The position numbers were made by a program, and so were the translations under genes. The notes under the pieces were generated by a model. It ran no database searches. It was not told where the DNA came from and was given only the letters and a program-made list of their open reading frames with translations. From a virus, in IMG/VR virus record IMGVR_UViG_3300044846_002181, positions 1-32,354 of that record: DNA of 32,354 nucleotides, one strand, 5' to 3'. Positions 13,006-21,841 of the stretch are shown piece after piece. Each line of letters opens with the position of its first letter. Within the stretch, counting starts at the first letter, position 1.

Positions 13006-15495
13006 ATGGCTGAAGTCCCAAACAACATATTTAAGGCAATGCAACCGCAGAGTCCCTTTTTAACAGAAGATGATGAAGCACCGATTGAGGTTGATATAGG
13101 GGATCCGATGGACCCTATTGAGACTGAGGTTGATGTAGAGATGGAACAAGAACCGGGGTTTGATGCGAACCTTGCGGAGTACATGGATGAGGCAGATATG
13201 GCCTCATTAGTAGCTGACTTACTTGATGACTTTAACAATGACAAGAACGCTCGTAAAGAGTGGGAGTCTACTTATGTAGATGGGTTGGATTTGTTAGGTT
13301 TAAAAATTGAAGAGCGTTCAGAACCTTGGCAAGGGGCCTGTGGTGTATACCACCCCATGCTAACAGAAGCGGCTATCCGCTTTCAGTCTGAGATGATCTC
13401 TGAAACATTTCCTGCTCAGGGACCTGTAAAAGCCCGCATAATCGGCAAAGATGACCCTGATACCCAGAAGTCTGCAGAACGTGTTGTAGAAGACATGAAC
13501 TACCAGCTTACGGAAAAAATGATCGAGTTTAGACCTGAACATGAAAAGATGTTGTGGTCCTTGGCATTGGCAGGAGCCGCGTTTAAGAAAGTATATTTTG
13601 ACCCCTCACTAAACCGTCAGGTAAGTATGTTTGTACCTGCAGAAGATCTTTATATACCCTATGGAGCATCTGATGCGCGTACTGCAGAAAGACTTACTCA
13701 TGTCATGCGTAAGACCAAGAATGACGTTAAGAAACTTCAATATGCTGAGTTTTATCGTGATATAGACCTTGGTGAACCAACAAAAGACCTTGATGACATT
13801 CAGAAGCGCAAAGACGAAGCTGATGGGTATAAAGCCACATATGACAACCGCTACAGACTTCTAGAGATGCAGGTTGAGTTAGATCTTGTTGGGTTTGAAG
13901 ATGTTGATGACGACTCAGGTGAAGAGACAGGCATAGCCCTGCCGTATGTTGTGACCATTGAACAAGGTACACAAGAGATTTTATCCATTAGACGTAACTG
14001 GGATGAACATGACCCTCTTAAACAAGCTAAGCAACACTTTGTACAGTATACTTATATCCCCGGTTTCGGTGCTTATGGCTACGGTCTTATACATCTTATT
14101 GGTGGGTTTGCTAAATCTGCAACTTCTATTGTCAGACAGTTAATTGATGCAGGTACACTAAGTAACCTACCCGGTGGTCTAAAGTCTAGAGGTCTTAGAA
14201 TTAAAGGTGATGACACTCCGATCATGCCGGGTGAATGGCGAGACGTTGATGTACCATCTTCTAATATTAAAGACAACATCTTACCGCTTCCTTATAAAGA
14301 GCCAAGCCAAACATTATTTACATTACTACAAAACGTAGTAGAAGAAGGCCGTAGATTAGCTGCAGTTGCTGATGTTAAGCTGGATAACATGAATGGAGAG
14401 GCGCCAGTAGGTACTACACTGGCTATCTTGGAAAGAACTCTAAAGGTGATGTCGGCTGTTCAGGCTCGTGTTCACTACTCGATGGAGCAAGAGTTTAAGT
14501 TAATTGCAGCGTTGGTAAGAGACTATACTGCCCCTGCTTACGACTACATGCCAGAGTTTGATGCTGAACCCTCAGCTAAGAAAGAAGACTACGATAAGGT
14601 TGATATTATTCCAGTCTCTGATCCAAACGCTAGTACTATGGCACAAAGGATCATTCAGTACCAAGCAGCTATTCAGTTAGCTCAACAATCTCCACAAATA
14701 TACAACTTACCTGTATTACACCGTCAAATGCTTGAAGTTATGGGTATTAAAGACGCGGATAAGATAGTTATTGTGGAAGAAGATCAAAAGCCAACTGACC
14801 CTGTAACAGAGAATATGGACATTCTTAAAGCTAAACCTGTCAAAGCGTTCATAGAACAAGACCACGATGCGCATTTAACAGTACATAACAGTATGCTAAC
14901 TGACCCTAAGATAGCGGCAGCAATGGGGCAAAACCCTCAAGCTTCTGTCATAAAACAGGCGTTAATGGCACATATAATGGAGCATGTGGGCTTCCAATAC
15001 CGTAGAGGTATAGAGACTCAGTTAGGTACTACATTACCTCCAGAAGATACAGAGTTAAGCCCTGAAATGGCAGTACAACTGGCAAAACTATCTGCTGATG
15101 CAGCTAAACAACTACTACAAGCGAACCAAGCTGAACAAGCCCAACAAACGGCTCAACAGCAAGCACAAGACCCTGTAGTACAGATGCAACAGAAAGAGTT
15201 ACAACTGAAAGAGCAAGAGATCAATAACAAAAAAGAGATCGAGCTTAAGAAGATTGACGCTAGTAAAGAGATAGCGATGCTAAACAATGAGGCTAAATTA
15301 ATGCTTCAAGGCGAAGACGCTAAAGTCCAAGGGCTGTTTAAAGGGTTAGATATGGCGACTCAACAAATAAGTGCACAAAACGCAAAAAATACCCTAGAGG
15401 CCCCGCCACAAGCGGCCTCAGCGCCTGCACCTACACCTGCACCACCACAAGGAGCGCCAGCACCTACACCACCTCCACAACCACCTATGGGGTAA
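13006..15495 (+). CDS. Portal protein
   Basis: An 829-aa protein forming the dodecameric ring at the capsid vertex through which DNA passes. The acidic N-terminus (1-65) is followed by a portal core (about 70-600), with strings such as 'EPWQGACGVYHPMLTEAA' and 'FGAYGYGLIHLIGG', as in portals of SU10/P22-like short-tailed phages. Residues about 690-790 are Gln-rich coiled coil, and the last 40 are a Pro/Ala/Gln tail. AAGGATC precedes the ATG. The length is large even for this family because of the C-terminal extension. Confidence 0.85.
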   Translation: MAEVPNNIFKAMQPQSPFLTEDDEAPIEVDIGDPMDPIETEVDVEMEQEPGFDANLAEYMDEADMASLVADLLDDFNNDKNARKEWESTYVDGLDLLGLKIEERSEPWQGACGVYHPMLTEAAIRFQSEMISETFPAQGPVKARIIGKDDPDTQKSAERVVEDMNYQLTEKMIEFRPEHEKMLWSLALAGAAFKKVYFDPSLNRQVSMFVPAEDLYIPYGASDARTAERLTHVMRKTKNDVKKLQYAEFYRDIDLGEPTKDLDDIQKRKDEADGYKATYDNRYRLLEMQVELDLVGFEDVDDDSGEETGIALPYVVTIEQGTQEILSIRRNWDEHDPLKQAKQHFVQYTYIPGFGAYGYGLIHLIGGFAKSATSIVRQLIDAGTLSNLPGGLKSRGLRIKGDDTPIMPGEWRDVDVPSSNIKDNILPLPYKEPSQTLFTLLQNVVEEGRRLAAVADVKLDNMNGEAPVGTTLAILERTLKVMSAVQARVHYSMEQEFKLIAALVRDYTAPAYDYMPEFDAEPSAKKEDYDKVDIIPVSDPNASTMAQRIIQYQAAIQLAQQSPQIYNLPVLHRQMLEVMGIKDADKIVIVEEDQKPTDPVTENMDILKAKPVKAFIEQDHDAHLTVHNSMLTDPKIAAAMGQNPQASVIKQALMAHIMEHVGFQYRRGIETQLGTTLPPEDTELSPEMAVQLAKLSADAAKQLLQANQAEQAQQTAQQQAQDPVVQMQQKELQLKEQEINNKKEIELKKIDASKEIAMLNNEAKLMLQGEDAKVQGLFKGLDMATQQISAQNAKNTLEAPPQAASAPAPTPAPPQGAPAPTPPPQPPMG

Positions 15496-15498
15496 CAA

Positions 15499-15690
15499 AT
15501 GAGTGAAGAATATAAAAAACAATATGTAGTCCAAGAGCGTTTTGAAGATGAGCCTGAAAGACAATTTCAGATATTTTATACGTTGGAGGCTGCTGAACAA
15601 TTTGCAAAAGAACAGGCAAGAGAACACTACAGCTACCCAATATCAGAGGTAATATACAACCCTCAAAAACTTGAGCCTTATAACATATGA
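15499..15690 (+). CDS. Small hypothetical protein
   Basis: A 63-aa acidic protein, aromatic and Glu-rich (MSEEYKKQYVVQERFEDEPE...). The gene starts 3 nt after the portal stop and ends in an ATGA overlap with the next gene. Its position between portal and co-chaperonin suggests an assembly role, but no domain is recognised. Confidence 0.65.
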   Translation: MSEEYKKQYVVQERFEDEPERQFQIFYTLEAAEQFAKEQAREHYSYPISEVIYNPQKLEPYNI

Positions 15691-15872
15691 AAACTGTACT
15701 AGATGTACTGCGTAGAGATCTTGAAGATGAGATAGTTGCTCACATGGACGCCCTTGCAAAAGGGCGTGTTGAGGACTTTCCAGCTTACAAATTATTGGTA
15801 GGGACTTTATCGGGTCTGTCCTTAGCTCTTAATCGTTTAAAAGACCTGCAAAAAATTGAGGAAGAAAATTAA
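15687..15872 (+). CDS. Small helical hypothetical protein
   Basis: A 61-aa protein, helical throughout (MKTVLDVLRRDLEDEIVAHM ... NRLKDLQKIEEEN). It is coupled to both neighbours (ATGA upstream, TAATG downstream). Short helical proteins of this sort are common beside portals in phages. Function unknown. Confidence 0.65.
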   Translation: MKTVLDVLRRDLEDEIVAHMDALAKGRVEDFPAYKLLVGTLSGLSLALNRLKDLQKIEEEN

Positions 15873-16270
15873 TGAGTACCAAAGATATAGGAAATATAGA
15901 TACGGATGCTACTATCGAAAAAGGAGAGTCATTAGCTGACCGCTTACCAGATCCGGTAGGATACAAGCTTTTATTGATTAAACCTAAGATAGTGGATAAA
16001 ACAGCAAGCGGTATTGAAATGCCAGACGCTTTCAAAAAGAAAGAAGAGGCAGGTGCTGTAGTTTGTATGGTGCTTAAAGTAGGCAACATGGCTTATGAAG
16101 ATAAAGTAAAATTCCCAACAGGTCCTTGGTGTCAAGAAGGTGATTTCGTGTTAATTGGAGCATATCGTGGTTCACGGTTCTCTGTTGATGGGGAAGAGTT
16201 CATCTTAGTAAATGATGACATGATTGAAGGTACAGTTGCTGACCCACGTGGCATTAGCCGCGCATACTAG
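15872..16270 (+). CDS. GroES-like co-chaperonin
   Basis: A 132-aa protein with a Cpn10 fold outline: the strand 'VGYKLLLIKPKI' (residues 29-40), a mobile-loop-like 'KTASGIEMPDAFKKKEEAG', then 'GAVVCMVLKVGNMAYEDK', 'CQEGDFVLIGAYRGSRFS' and 'GEEFILVNDDMIEGTV'. These match the order of GroES strands. An N-terminal extension of about 25 residues is unusual. By analogy to T4 Gp31, it would cap host GroEL to help fold the capsid protein encoded just downstream. It follows the upstream gene in a TAATG junction. Confidence 0.8.
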   Translation: MSTKDIGNIDTDATIEKGESLADRLPDPVGYKLLLIKPKIVDKTASGIEMPDAFKKKEEAGAVVCMVLKVGNMAYEDKVKFPTGPWCQEGDFVLIGAYRGSRFSVDGEEFILVNDDMIEGTVADPRGISRAY

Positions 16271-16278
16271 GAGGATAA

Positions 16279-17178
16279 ATGGCTGAAGAATACGAAAACG
16301 AAGATATTGATGTAGATCTTGATGAGGGCGATGATTACGAAGTTGATATCGTAGACGATACTCCTGAAGAAGATCGAGGTAGAACTAAGTTAGCTGATGC
16401 AGATGACGATGACGATGATGAGTTAGAATCATACTCTAAAGGCGTTCAAAAACGCATTAATCAGATAAACCATAAATACCACGATGCTAAACGTGAGAAA
16501 GAAGCTTTAGAAAGACAAAATGCTGAAGCTATACGTATTGCTCAGGCTATTCTTGCAGAAAACGAACAGTTAAAAAGTACACTTAACTGGGGGCATCAAG
16601 AGTATACGAAGGAAGCTCAAGGTCGTTTAGAATACGCACATAAAATTGCGCAGGATAAATACCGTCAAGCTTTTGAAACGGGGGATACAGATGGAGTACT
16701 TGAAGCACAGGAAGAGTTAAGCGAACTAGCCAATCAAAAACGGCAATTAGCTAACTTAGCGTCACCTGTACAACAAAAAGCTTTACAACCACAAAGTAAT
16801 GATGTATATATTCCACCATCAGTGCCAGAAGCGCCACCAAGAGACTATAAAGCCGAGAGCTGGGCTGGAAAGAATCCATGGTTTGGTAAAGATGAAGAGA
16901 TGACCGCCTTCGCTTATGGACTGCACGAAAAATTGGTTAAATCCGGTGTAGACCCTACCTCTGACGAGTATTATCAGCGAGTAGACTCCCGCATACGGGA
17001 AGTATTCCCAAAGAACTTCGACAAAAAGAAATCTTCACCAGTGGCATCGGTAGGTAGAACTACCGCACCTAAAAAAGTCACTCTGAACACATCTGAAGTC
17101 GCTATAGCAAAACGTCTTGGAGTACCTTTAGAGGTATACGCCAAGTACAAAGTAAAGGAGCAACAACTCAATGGCTAA
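16279..17178 (+). CDS. Capsid scaffolding-like protein
   Basis: A 299-aa protein with a very acidic N-terminus (residues 1-50, including six consecutive Asp). A long coiled coil (about 55-160) follows, then a Pro-rich linker and a basic C-terminus (about 245-299, KKKSSP..., AKYKVKEQ). Acid/coil/basic-tail architecture and position before the major capsid gene fit an internal scaffold. Strong Shine-Dalgarno (AGGAGG). The stop overlaps the next start by 8 nt. No protease domain is visible. Confidence 0.7.
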   Translation: MAEEYENEDIDVDLDEGDDYEVDIVDDTPEEDRGRTKLADADDDDDDELESYSKGVQKRINQINHKYHDAKREKEALERQNAEAIRIAQAILAENEQLKSTLNWGHQEYTKEAQGRLEYAHKIAQDKYRQAFETGDTDGVLEAQEELSELANQKRQLANLASPVQQKALQPQSNDVYIPPSVPEAPPRDYKAESWAGKNPWFGKDEEMTAFAYGLHEKLVKSGVDPTSDEYYQRVDSRIREVFPKNFDKKKSSPVASVGRTTAPKKVTLNTSEVAIAKRLGVPLEVYAKYKVKEQQLNG

Positions 17179-17632
17179 CGTACAAATTGACAGAGCACCA
17201 CGCTCTACAGAAACACGCGAAAAAGAAGTTCGTCCAGTATCATGGAAACCTGCGCATGATTTGCCAGCTCCAGACCCACAAGATGGCTACGTGTTTCACT
17301 GGAAAAGAGTTTCTATGATGGGGGTGCCTGATCCAGCGAATATGGCTAAGGCCAAACGCGAGGGGTGGATACCTTGTCAAGCGGAAGATCATCCTGAGTT
17401 ATTGTCTGACTTTGCTGCCTTTGGTTTAAAACCCCAAGGGTTGATTGAAATTGGTGGACTTGTTTTGTGTAAGACTACTGTCGAGAACTCAAACTCTCGT
17501 AAAGAGTATTATGCTAATATGTCCAGAGCGTCTGTGGAGTCTGTTGATAACAACTTCTTGCGCGAAAATGATCCTCGGATGCCCCTTTTCTCTGAAAAAG
17601 CATCTAAAGTGTCTTTTGGTCGCGGTTCCTAA
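17171..17632 (+). CDS. Conserved phage structural-module protein
   Basis: A 153-aa protein (MANVQIDRAPRSTETREKEV...), with Trp-rich elements 'WKPAHDLPAPDPQDGYVFHW' and 'GVPDPANMAKAKREGWIPC'. The pattern is seen in phages next to capsid genes. I infer a head-assembly role from position, between the scaffold and decoration-like genes. Function unknown. It overlaps the upstream gene by 8 nt. Confidence 0.6.
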   Translation: MANVQIDRAPRSTETREKEVRPVSWKPAHDLPAPDPQDGYVFHWKRVSMMGVPDPANMAKAKREGWIPCQAEDHPELLSDFAAFGLKPQGLIEIGGLVLCKTTVENSNSRKEYYANMSRASVESVDNNFLRENDPRMPLFSEKASKVSFGRGS

Positions 17633-17671
17633 ATAATTAGGGCCGTGTTGAATCTTATTTAGGAGTTTTTT

Positions 17672-18394
17672 ATGGCATATCCTAGCAACGTCGGTCCCTA
17701 CGGTTTTCTACCGAATACCTTAGAAGGCTTTCAGCCTTACGCTGGTGCAACTCGGTATTTACCGATTGCGTCTGGCTACGCAAAAAATATTGGTTATGGC
17801 GACCCTGTGTCTCTATTAGCTGATGGTACTATCGCACGTGTAGATTCATCTACTGGAGCTAAAACTGCTTGGGCTATTAACCCAATCGGTATCTTCTTAG
17901 GTTGCTCTTACACTAGCCCAACTTTAAAATACAAAGTTTTCTCACAATACTGGCCTACTGGAACTTCTGCTTCTGATGCCGTTGCTATTGTTGCTGACGA
18001 CCCACAAATTTTAATGAAGGTTAACTTGACTAATGCTGGTACAGCTTACACTTCTGGTGCTGCTACTCTAGCTGATGTTGGTCAAAACATTGGTTACTTC
18101 ATCCCTACTAACTCAGGTTCTATTGTTGATGGCGTTAATACTGCTACTGGTAACAGCGCCATTTCAGTTGATTTGGCTTCTAAAAACACTACTGCAACAC
18201 TGCCTTTGCGCATTGTTAGTATGGTTCAAGAAACTGCATTATCTGACGGTACGTTTGTAGAAGCTTTCGTAGCTTATACAGCACCAACAATGACTGCGGC
18301 TGTGACTCAATCAGGTACTACTCCATTTGCTGTTTCAGCTGTGGCTATTACTGTCGTTGGTGGTCACGCATATCGCAACCCTGTCGGCATTTAA
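17672..18394 (+). CDS. Capsid-associated (decoration-like) protein
   Basis: A 240-aa protein rich in Ala/Thr/Ser/Gly with many short beta strands (GFLPNTLEGFQPYAGAT, YGDPVSLLADGTIARVD, PIGIFLGCSYTSP). The pattern resembles head-decoration or capsid-stabilising proteins encoded next to HK97-fold capsid genes. Low charge is typical of virion proteins. Good Shine-Dalgarno (TAGGAG). It starts 39 nt after the upstream gene and ends 12 nt before the major capsid gene. Confidence 0.6.
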   Translation: MAYPSNVGPYGFLPNTLEGFQPYAGATRYLPIASGYAKNIGYGDPVSLLADGTIARVDSSTGAKTAWAINPIGIFLGCSYTSPTLKYKVFSQYWPTGTSASDAVAIVADDPQILMKVNLTNAGTAYTSGAATLADVGQNIGYFIPTNSGSIVDGVNTATGNSAISVDLASKNTTATLPLRIVSMVQETALSDGTFVEAFVAYTAPTMTAAVTQSGTTPFAVSAVAITVVGGHAYRNPVGI

Positions 18395-18406
18395 GGAGTT
18401 TAACTA

Positions 18407-19321
18407 ATGGCTGCTATTTCACGCGCGCAACTACTAAAAGAACTACTTCCCGGTCTTAATGCTCTGTTCGGTTTAGAATATGAGCGTTATGGTGAGAAGT
18501 ATAAAGAAATCTTCGAAACTGAATCATCTGATCGTTCTTTCGAAGAAGAACAAAAACTGTCTGGCTTTGGTGCCGCTGCGGTTAAAAACGAAGGCTCAGG
18601 TATTACGTATGACAATGCGCAAGAAGCTTGGTCTACTCGCTACACCCACGAAACTATCGCTCTGGGCTTTTCTTTAACTGAAGAAGCTATTGAAGATAAC
18701 TTGTATGACTCATTGTCTGCTCGTTATACAAAAGCATTGGCTCGCGCTATGGCGTACACCAAAGAAGTTAAAGGCGCTGCTGTACTAAACAATGCATTCA
18801 ACTCCAACTATACTGGTGGTGACGGCAAATCTTTATGTAACAGTGCACATCCTTTAGTTTATGGCTCAACAATTTCTAACGTACCATCTACACCAGCCGA
18901 TTTGAACGAAACTTCATTGGAAAATGCGGTTATTCAAATTGCCTTGTGGGTTGACGAACGTGGTTTATTGATTGCTGCTAAACCTAAAAAATTGGTTCTA
19001 CCTCCTGCATTACAATTCGTAGCAACTCGTTTGTTAGAAACTGAATTGCGTGTTGGTACTACTGACAATGATGTGAACGCTCTTAAGAACAACGGTTCAA
19101 TTCCCGGCGGCTATACTGTTAACCCATGGTTGACTGATACAAATGCTTGGTTCTTGTTAACTGACGTTCCAAACGGTCTGAAACATTTTGTTAGAACTCC
19201 ATTAGCTACTTCCATGGACAGTGACTTTGACACGGGCAACTCTAGGTACAAGGCTCGTGAACGGTACTCGTTCGGCTTTAGTGATCCATTGGGTGTTTTT
19301 GGCTCTGCCGGAAGCGCTTGA
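18407..19321 (+). CDS. Major capsid protein, Mu gpT-like
   Basis: A 304-aa protein. It matches the Mu-like major head subunit (gpT) pattern in outline: 'LFGLEYERYGEKYKEIFETE' (residues 21-40), 'EEQKLSGFGAA', 'SGITYDNAQEAWSTRYTHET', 'LGFSLTEEAIEDNLYDSL', then 'LCNSAHPLVYG', 'KKLVLPPALQFVA', and 'YSFGFSDPLGVFGS' at the end. It probably adopts the HK97 fold and assembles the shell. AAGGAG lies 8 nt upstream. A strong intrinsic terminator follows, so this gene ends the head transcript and would allow high expression. Confidence 0.85.
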   Translation: MAAISRAQLLKELLPGLNALFGLEYERYGEKYKEIFETESSDRSFEEEQKLSGFGAAAVKNEGSGITYDNAQEAWSTRYTHETIALGFSLTEEAIEDNLYDSLSARYTKALARAMAYTKEVKGAAVLNNAFNSNYTGGDGKSLCNSAHPLVYGSTISNVPSTPADLNETSLENAVIQIALWVDERGLLIAAKPKKLVLPPALQFVATRLLETELRVGTTDNDVNALKNNGSIPGGYTVNPWLTDTNAWFLLTDVPNGLKHFVRTPLATSMDSDFDTGNSRYKARERYSFGFSDPLGVFGSAGSA

Positions 19322-19345
19322 TAAATCAGTAACTTAGAGTAAATT

Positions 19346-19370
19346 AAAGGCTCCTTCGGGGGCCTTTTTT
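19346..19370 (+). terminator. Intrinsic terminator after the major capsid gene
   Basis: AAAGGCTCC-TTCG-GGGGCCTTT forms a 9-bp stem (one G-U pair) with a UUCG tetraloop, followed by T's. Placement fits termination of the head operon. Confidence 0.95.
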
Positions 19371-19387
19371 ATGTCTTAAAATAAAAC

Positions 19388-19416
19388 TTGTCCGAGTCGG
19401 ACAAATAATGTATATT
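19388..19416 (+). promoter_or_regulatory. Promoter with overlapping palindrome before the GIY-YIG gene
   Basis: TTGTCC (-35, 19388-19393), 17-nt spacer, TATATT (-10, 19411-19416; 5/6). The -35 is part of a perfect palindrome, TTGTCCGA-G-TCGGACAA (19388-19404), a likely operator. This gives the mobile gene its own controlled transcription. Confidence 0.7.
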
Positions 19417-19449
19417 AACCTTCGTAAGCTTAATAACGAGGGTAGCATA

Positions 19450-20412
19450 ATGGAAAATGTAATATATAGAATACGAAATGTAGTAAACAATAAATTTTAT
19501 GTTGGTAGCACCATAAATACAGAGTCTAGGTTTAAAGCCCATAGAAGACGCCTACGGGCAGGGAATCACCAAAGTCCTCATATGCAAGCAGCTTGGAATA
19601 AATATGGGGAGGAATGCTTTAAGTTTGAAGTATTGATGCATATTGATGATCCAGCTGAACTACTTAGTGTGGAGCAGGTGTGGTTAGACGAACACGCAGG
19701 TAAACCCTATTGCTATAACTGGGCTACTGACGCAAGCGCACCTATGCGGGGTAAAAAACACACAGGAGAAACCTTAAATAAAATAGCAAAAAACAGAACC
19801 CCCCCTAAAGGAGAATTACATTATGGGTATGGGTTAAAACGAAGCGAAGAAACAAAAGCAAAAATATCAGAGAAATGTAAAGGACTGCCAAATCCAATGA
19901 AAGGCAAAACTCATTCTGAGCAAAGCAAAGCTAATATGGCGGCCTCTGTTAAACGAGGGGAAGAATCACACTTCTATGGAAAACGTCCTACAAATGCGGA
20001 CGATATGCAAAAAGAAATATATGCGATATTACCAGATAGAACTACACAGACTTTTGTAAGTTTAACTTATATGCGTGACACTTTAGGAGTAGGAATAGCG
20101 TCTATTATACGTGCTTGTAAATCAGGCAAACCTATAAAATTTGGGGTATTAGCAGGATGGGTATTATCTTATGCGGACAAAGAACTCAATGTGGCTCCAG
20201 AAATACCTGAAGAATATATAAATTTGCCACGTACTAGGCAAGATGCTAAAGATAAAGGCGAAAAGCAGTACTACACAGGCGTTCCTTGTGAGAGAGGACA
20301 CCTATCGCCACGTAAGACAAAAGGCACCTGTATAGCCTGTATGAAGGCGGATTATAAGAAAGATAATGATAGACGTAAGTCCAACAAATTAATTGACACT
20401 CCACCAAAATAA
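19450..20412 (+). CDS. GIY-YIG homing endonuclease with NUMOD-type repeats
   Basis: A 320-aa protein. The N-terminal GIY-YIG nuclease (residues 1-90) has 'IYRIRN' and 'KFYVGSTIN', then 'RFKAHRRRLR' and 'VEQVWLDEH', the Arg and Glu positions of the family. NUMOD3-like DNA-binding repeats follow (GKKHTGETLNKI, KRSEETKAKISEK, GKTHSEQSKANM). The C-terminal module reads 'TGVPCERGHLSPRKTKGTC' and then 'IACMKADYKKD', a Cys/His zinc-binding motif. Start 19450 is chosen because GAGGG lies 7 nt upstream; a longer frame opens at 19408. It sits between the capsid terminator and the next structural gene, as free-standing homing genes do. Confidence 0.9.
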   Translation: MENVIYRIRNVVNNKFYVGSTINTESRFKAHRRRLRAGNHQSPHMQAAWNKYGEECFKFEVLMHIDDPAELLSVEQVWLDEHAGKPYCYNWATDASAPMRGKKHTGETLNKIAKNRTPPKGELHYGYGLKRSEETKAKISEKCKGLPNPMKGKTHSEQSKANMAASVKRGEESHFYGKRPTNADDMQKEIYAILPDRTTQTFVSLTYMRDTLGVGIASIIRACKSGKPIKFGVLAGWVLSYADKELNVAPEIPEEYINLPRTRQDAKDKGEKQYYTGVPCERGHLSPRKTKGTCIACMKADYKKDNDRRKSNKLIDTPPK

Positions 20413-20515
20413 ATGTTATAAGGAGTACATATCTGAGAATATTTTTAACTGCCTACTCGACTGACTCAGCAGATCCGCACACAACGATAGGCGCAAGTGC
20501 AATAAGGAATTAAAC

Positions 20516-20974
20516 ATGGCTTTTTCAACTTTCTCTGGCCCAATTCGCGCAGGTACTGTTAAAGATACTACTGGCACCGTTCCGGGTTATCTTGATAACA
20601 CAGGTGTTGTTGTTTTAATGCAAGCGGCAGCTCTTCCAGCAGCTGCGGGTACTACTACTGTTGCAGTTCTCCCTGCAGGTTCTCAAATCTTAGACATTCA
20701 AGTTGATACAACTACTGTATTCAACTCTGCCACTACTCTAGTTATTGGTGACGGCACAACTGCTAACAAATTCGTTACTTCTACTACTATCACAACTGCT
20801 GGGCGTGACGACACTTCAGCTACTAAACAATGGCTTCAATTTGTAAATATCGGTACTTCTGATGTTGCTATCGTAGCTACTACTGCTGGTTCAGCTGCAA
20901 CTGGCGCTGCATGGGTTACTGTTACTTATGCACAAAAAACATCTAGTGGTGCTCAAGATCCTGCTTCTGCATAA
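20516..20974 (+). CDS. Virion structural protein, decoration-like
   Basis: A 152-aa Thr/Ala/Gly-rich, nearly uncharged beta-protein (MAFSTFSGPIRAGTVKDTTG; 'PAGSQILDIQVDTTTVFNSA'). The composition fits capsid decoration or tail proteins. It probably followed the major capsid gene before the GIY-YIG gene was inserted. AAGGAATTAAAC precedes the ATG. Exact role unknown. Confidence 0.6.
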   Translation: MAFSTFSGPIRAGTVKDTTGTVPGYLDNTGVVVLMQAAALPAAAGTTTVAVLPAGSQILDIQVDTTTVFNSATTLVIGDGTTANKFVTSTTITTAGRDDTSATKQWLQFVNIGTSDVAIVATTAGSAATGAAWVTVTYAQKTSSGAQDPASA

Positions 20975-20992
20975 GAAATAGGTAGGTAGCTT

Positions 20993-21250
20993 GTGGAACA
21001 TCAAAGATCTTCAGATCCAGTAATACAAACGGCGCGGGAGCTCGCTACCCACAGTGCGGACATAAAACACTTGCAAAATGACATGGACAAAATGATTAAA
21101 GATATGGATGAGATAAAAGAAGCCATAAAAGAAATCAGTAAAACCCTGTCTGAAGCTAAAGGTGGGTGGCGTATGTTCATGATCTTTGGTGGTATAGGTG
21201 CTGCAATAGGGGCTAGTATGTCTTGGATAATAGATCTCGCAAGGAGTTAA
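20993..21250 (+). CDS. Holin-like small membrane protein (coiled coil plus C-terminal TM)
   Basis: An 85-aa protein starting at GTG 20993. Residues 15-58 form an amphipathic coiled coil (DIKHLQNDMDKMIKDMDEIK). Residues 62-80 (MFMIFGGIGAAIGASMSWII) form one transmembrane helix. The layout matches XhlA-type holin/haemolysin proteins that help permeabilise the membrane at lysis. No endolysin is seen nearby, so lysis remains tentative. Confidence 0.6.
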   Translation: MEHQRSSDPVIQTARELATHSADIKHLQNDMDKMIKDMDEIKEAIKEISKTLSEAKGGWRMFMIFGGIGAAIGASMSWIIDLARS

Positions 21251-21251
21251 T

Positions 21252-21518
21252 ATGGCTACTAAAAAAGCTCCAAATTTAGCTGTTGGTAGAGGTGAAAAAC
21301 TTCCAGTATCTAAAGGTGCTGGTTTGACCGCAAAAGGCAGAGCCAAGTACAATGCAGCTACAGGATCTAATCTTAAAGCCCCACAACCACAAGGGGGACC
21401 GCGTAAAAAGTCCTTCTGCGCACGTATGAGTGGAATGCCGGGGCCTATGAAAGATGAGAACGGCAAACCTACACGCAAAGCAGCCTCACTAAAAAGGTGG
21501 AACTGTGGTAGTAAGTAA
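21252..21518 (+). CDS. Small basic phage protein (DUF6321-like)
   Basis: An 88-aa Lys/Arg/Gly-rich protein with 'LTAKGRAKYNAATGSNLKAP', 'GPRKKSFCARMSGMPGPM' and a terminal 'SLKRWNCG'. I recall these strings as conserved in aquatic phage proteins of unknown function (DUF6321). High basicity suggests nucleic-acid contact, perhaps packaged with DNA. It starts 1 nt after the holin-like gene's stop. Confidence 0.7.
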   Translation: MATKKAPNLAVGRGEKLPVSKGAGLTAKGRAKYNAATGSNLKAPQPQGGPRKKSFCARMSGMPGPMKDENGKPTRKAASLKRWNCGSK

Positions 21519-21535
21519 ACTAACGGGAAAGTAAT

Positions 21536-21841
21536 ATGACTCGCCCATCACGCGGTATTTCTGATATACAAGAAAAGGCTAGAGGAAACAAAATGACTAA
21601 GTTAAAAGCGGGCATGGCCCCATTAAAGAAAAAAGATACACTTAAAGCTAAAGTAACTAAACGAGCTCCAACTCCAGATATGGCTCAAATAGGTGCTATG
21701 CGTTCTGCGGGTTTAAAAGCTGTTCCGGGTTCTCCAACTGCAGCTATGAAGAAAGGTGGATCTGCTTGCAGAGGTATGTACAAAGGCGGTAGTGTTGACG
21801 GCGCTGTTAAAAAAGGCAGAACTCGTGGGAAGATAATCTAA
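21536..21841 (+). CDS. Small basic protein with GGS/RG tail
   Basis: A 101-aa Lys-rich, disordered-looking protein ending 'GGSVDGAVKKGRTRGKII'. The tail resembles those of the next two genes (KGHTRGVMR, KGHTKGRMI). A second ATG at 21593 has a better Shine-Dalgarno (AGAGGA) and would give an 82-aa form. The stop/start junction with the next gene is TAATG. Function unknown. Confidence 0.6.
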   Translation: MTRPSRGISDIQEKARGNKMTKLKAGMAPLKKKDTLKAKVTKRAPTPDMAQIGAMRSAGLKAVPGSPTAAMKKGGSACRGMYKGGSVDGAVKKGRTRGKII

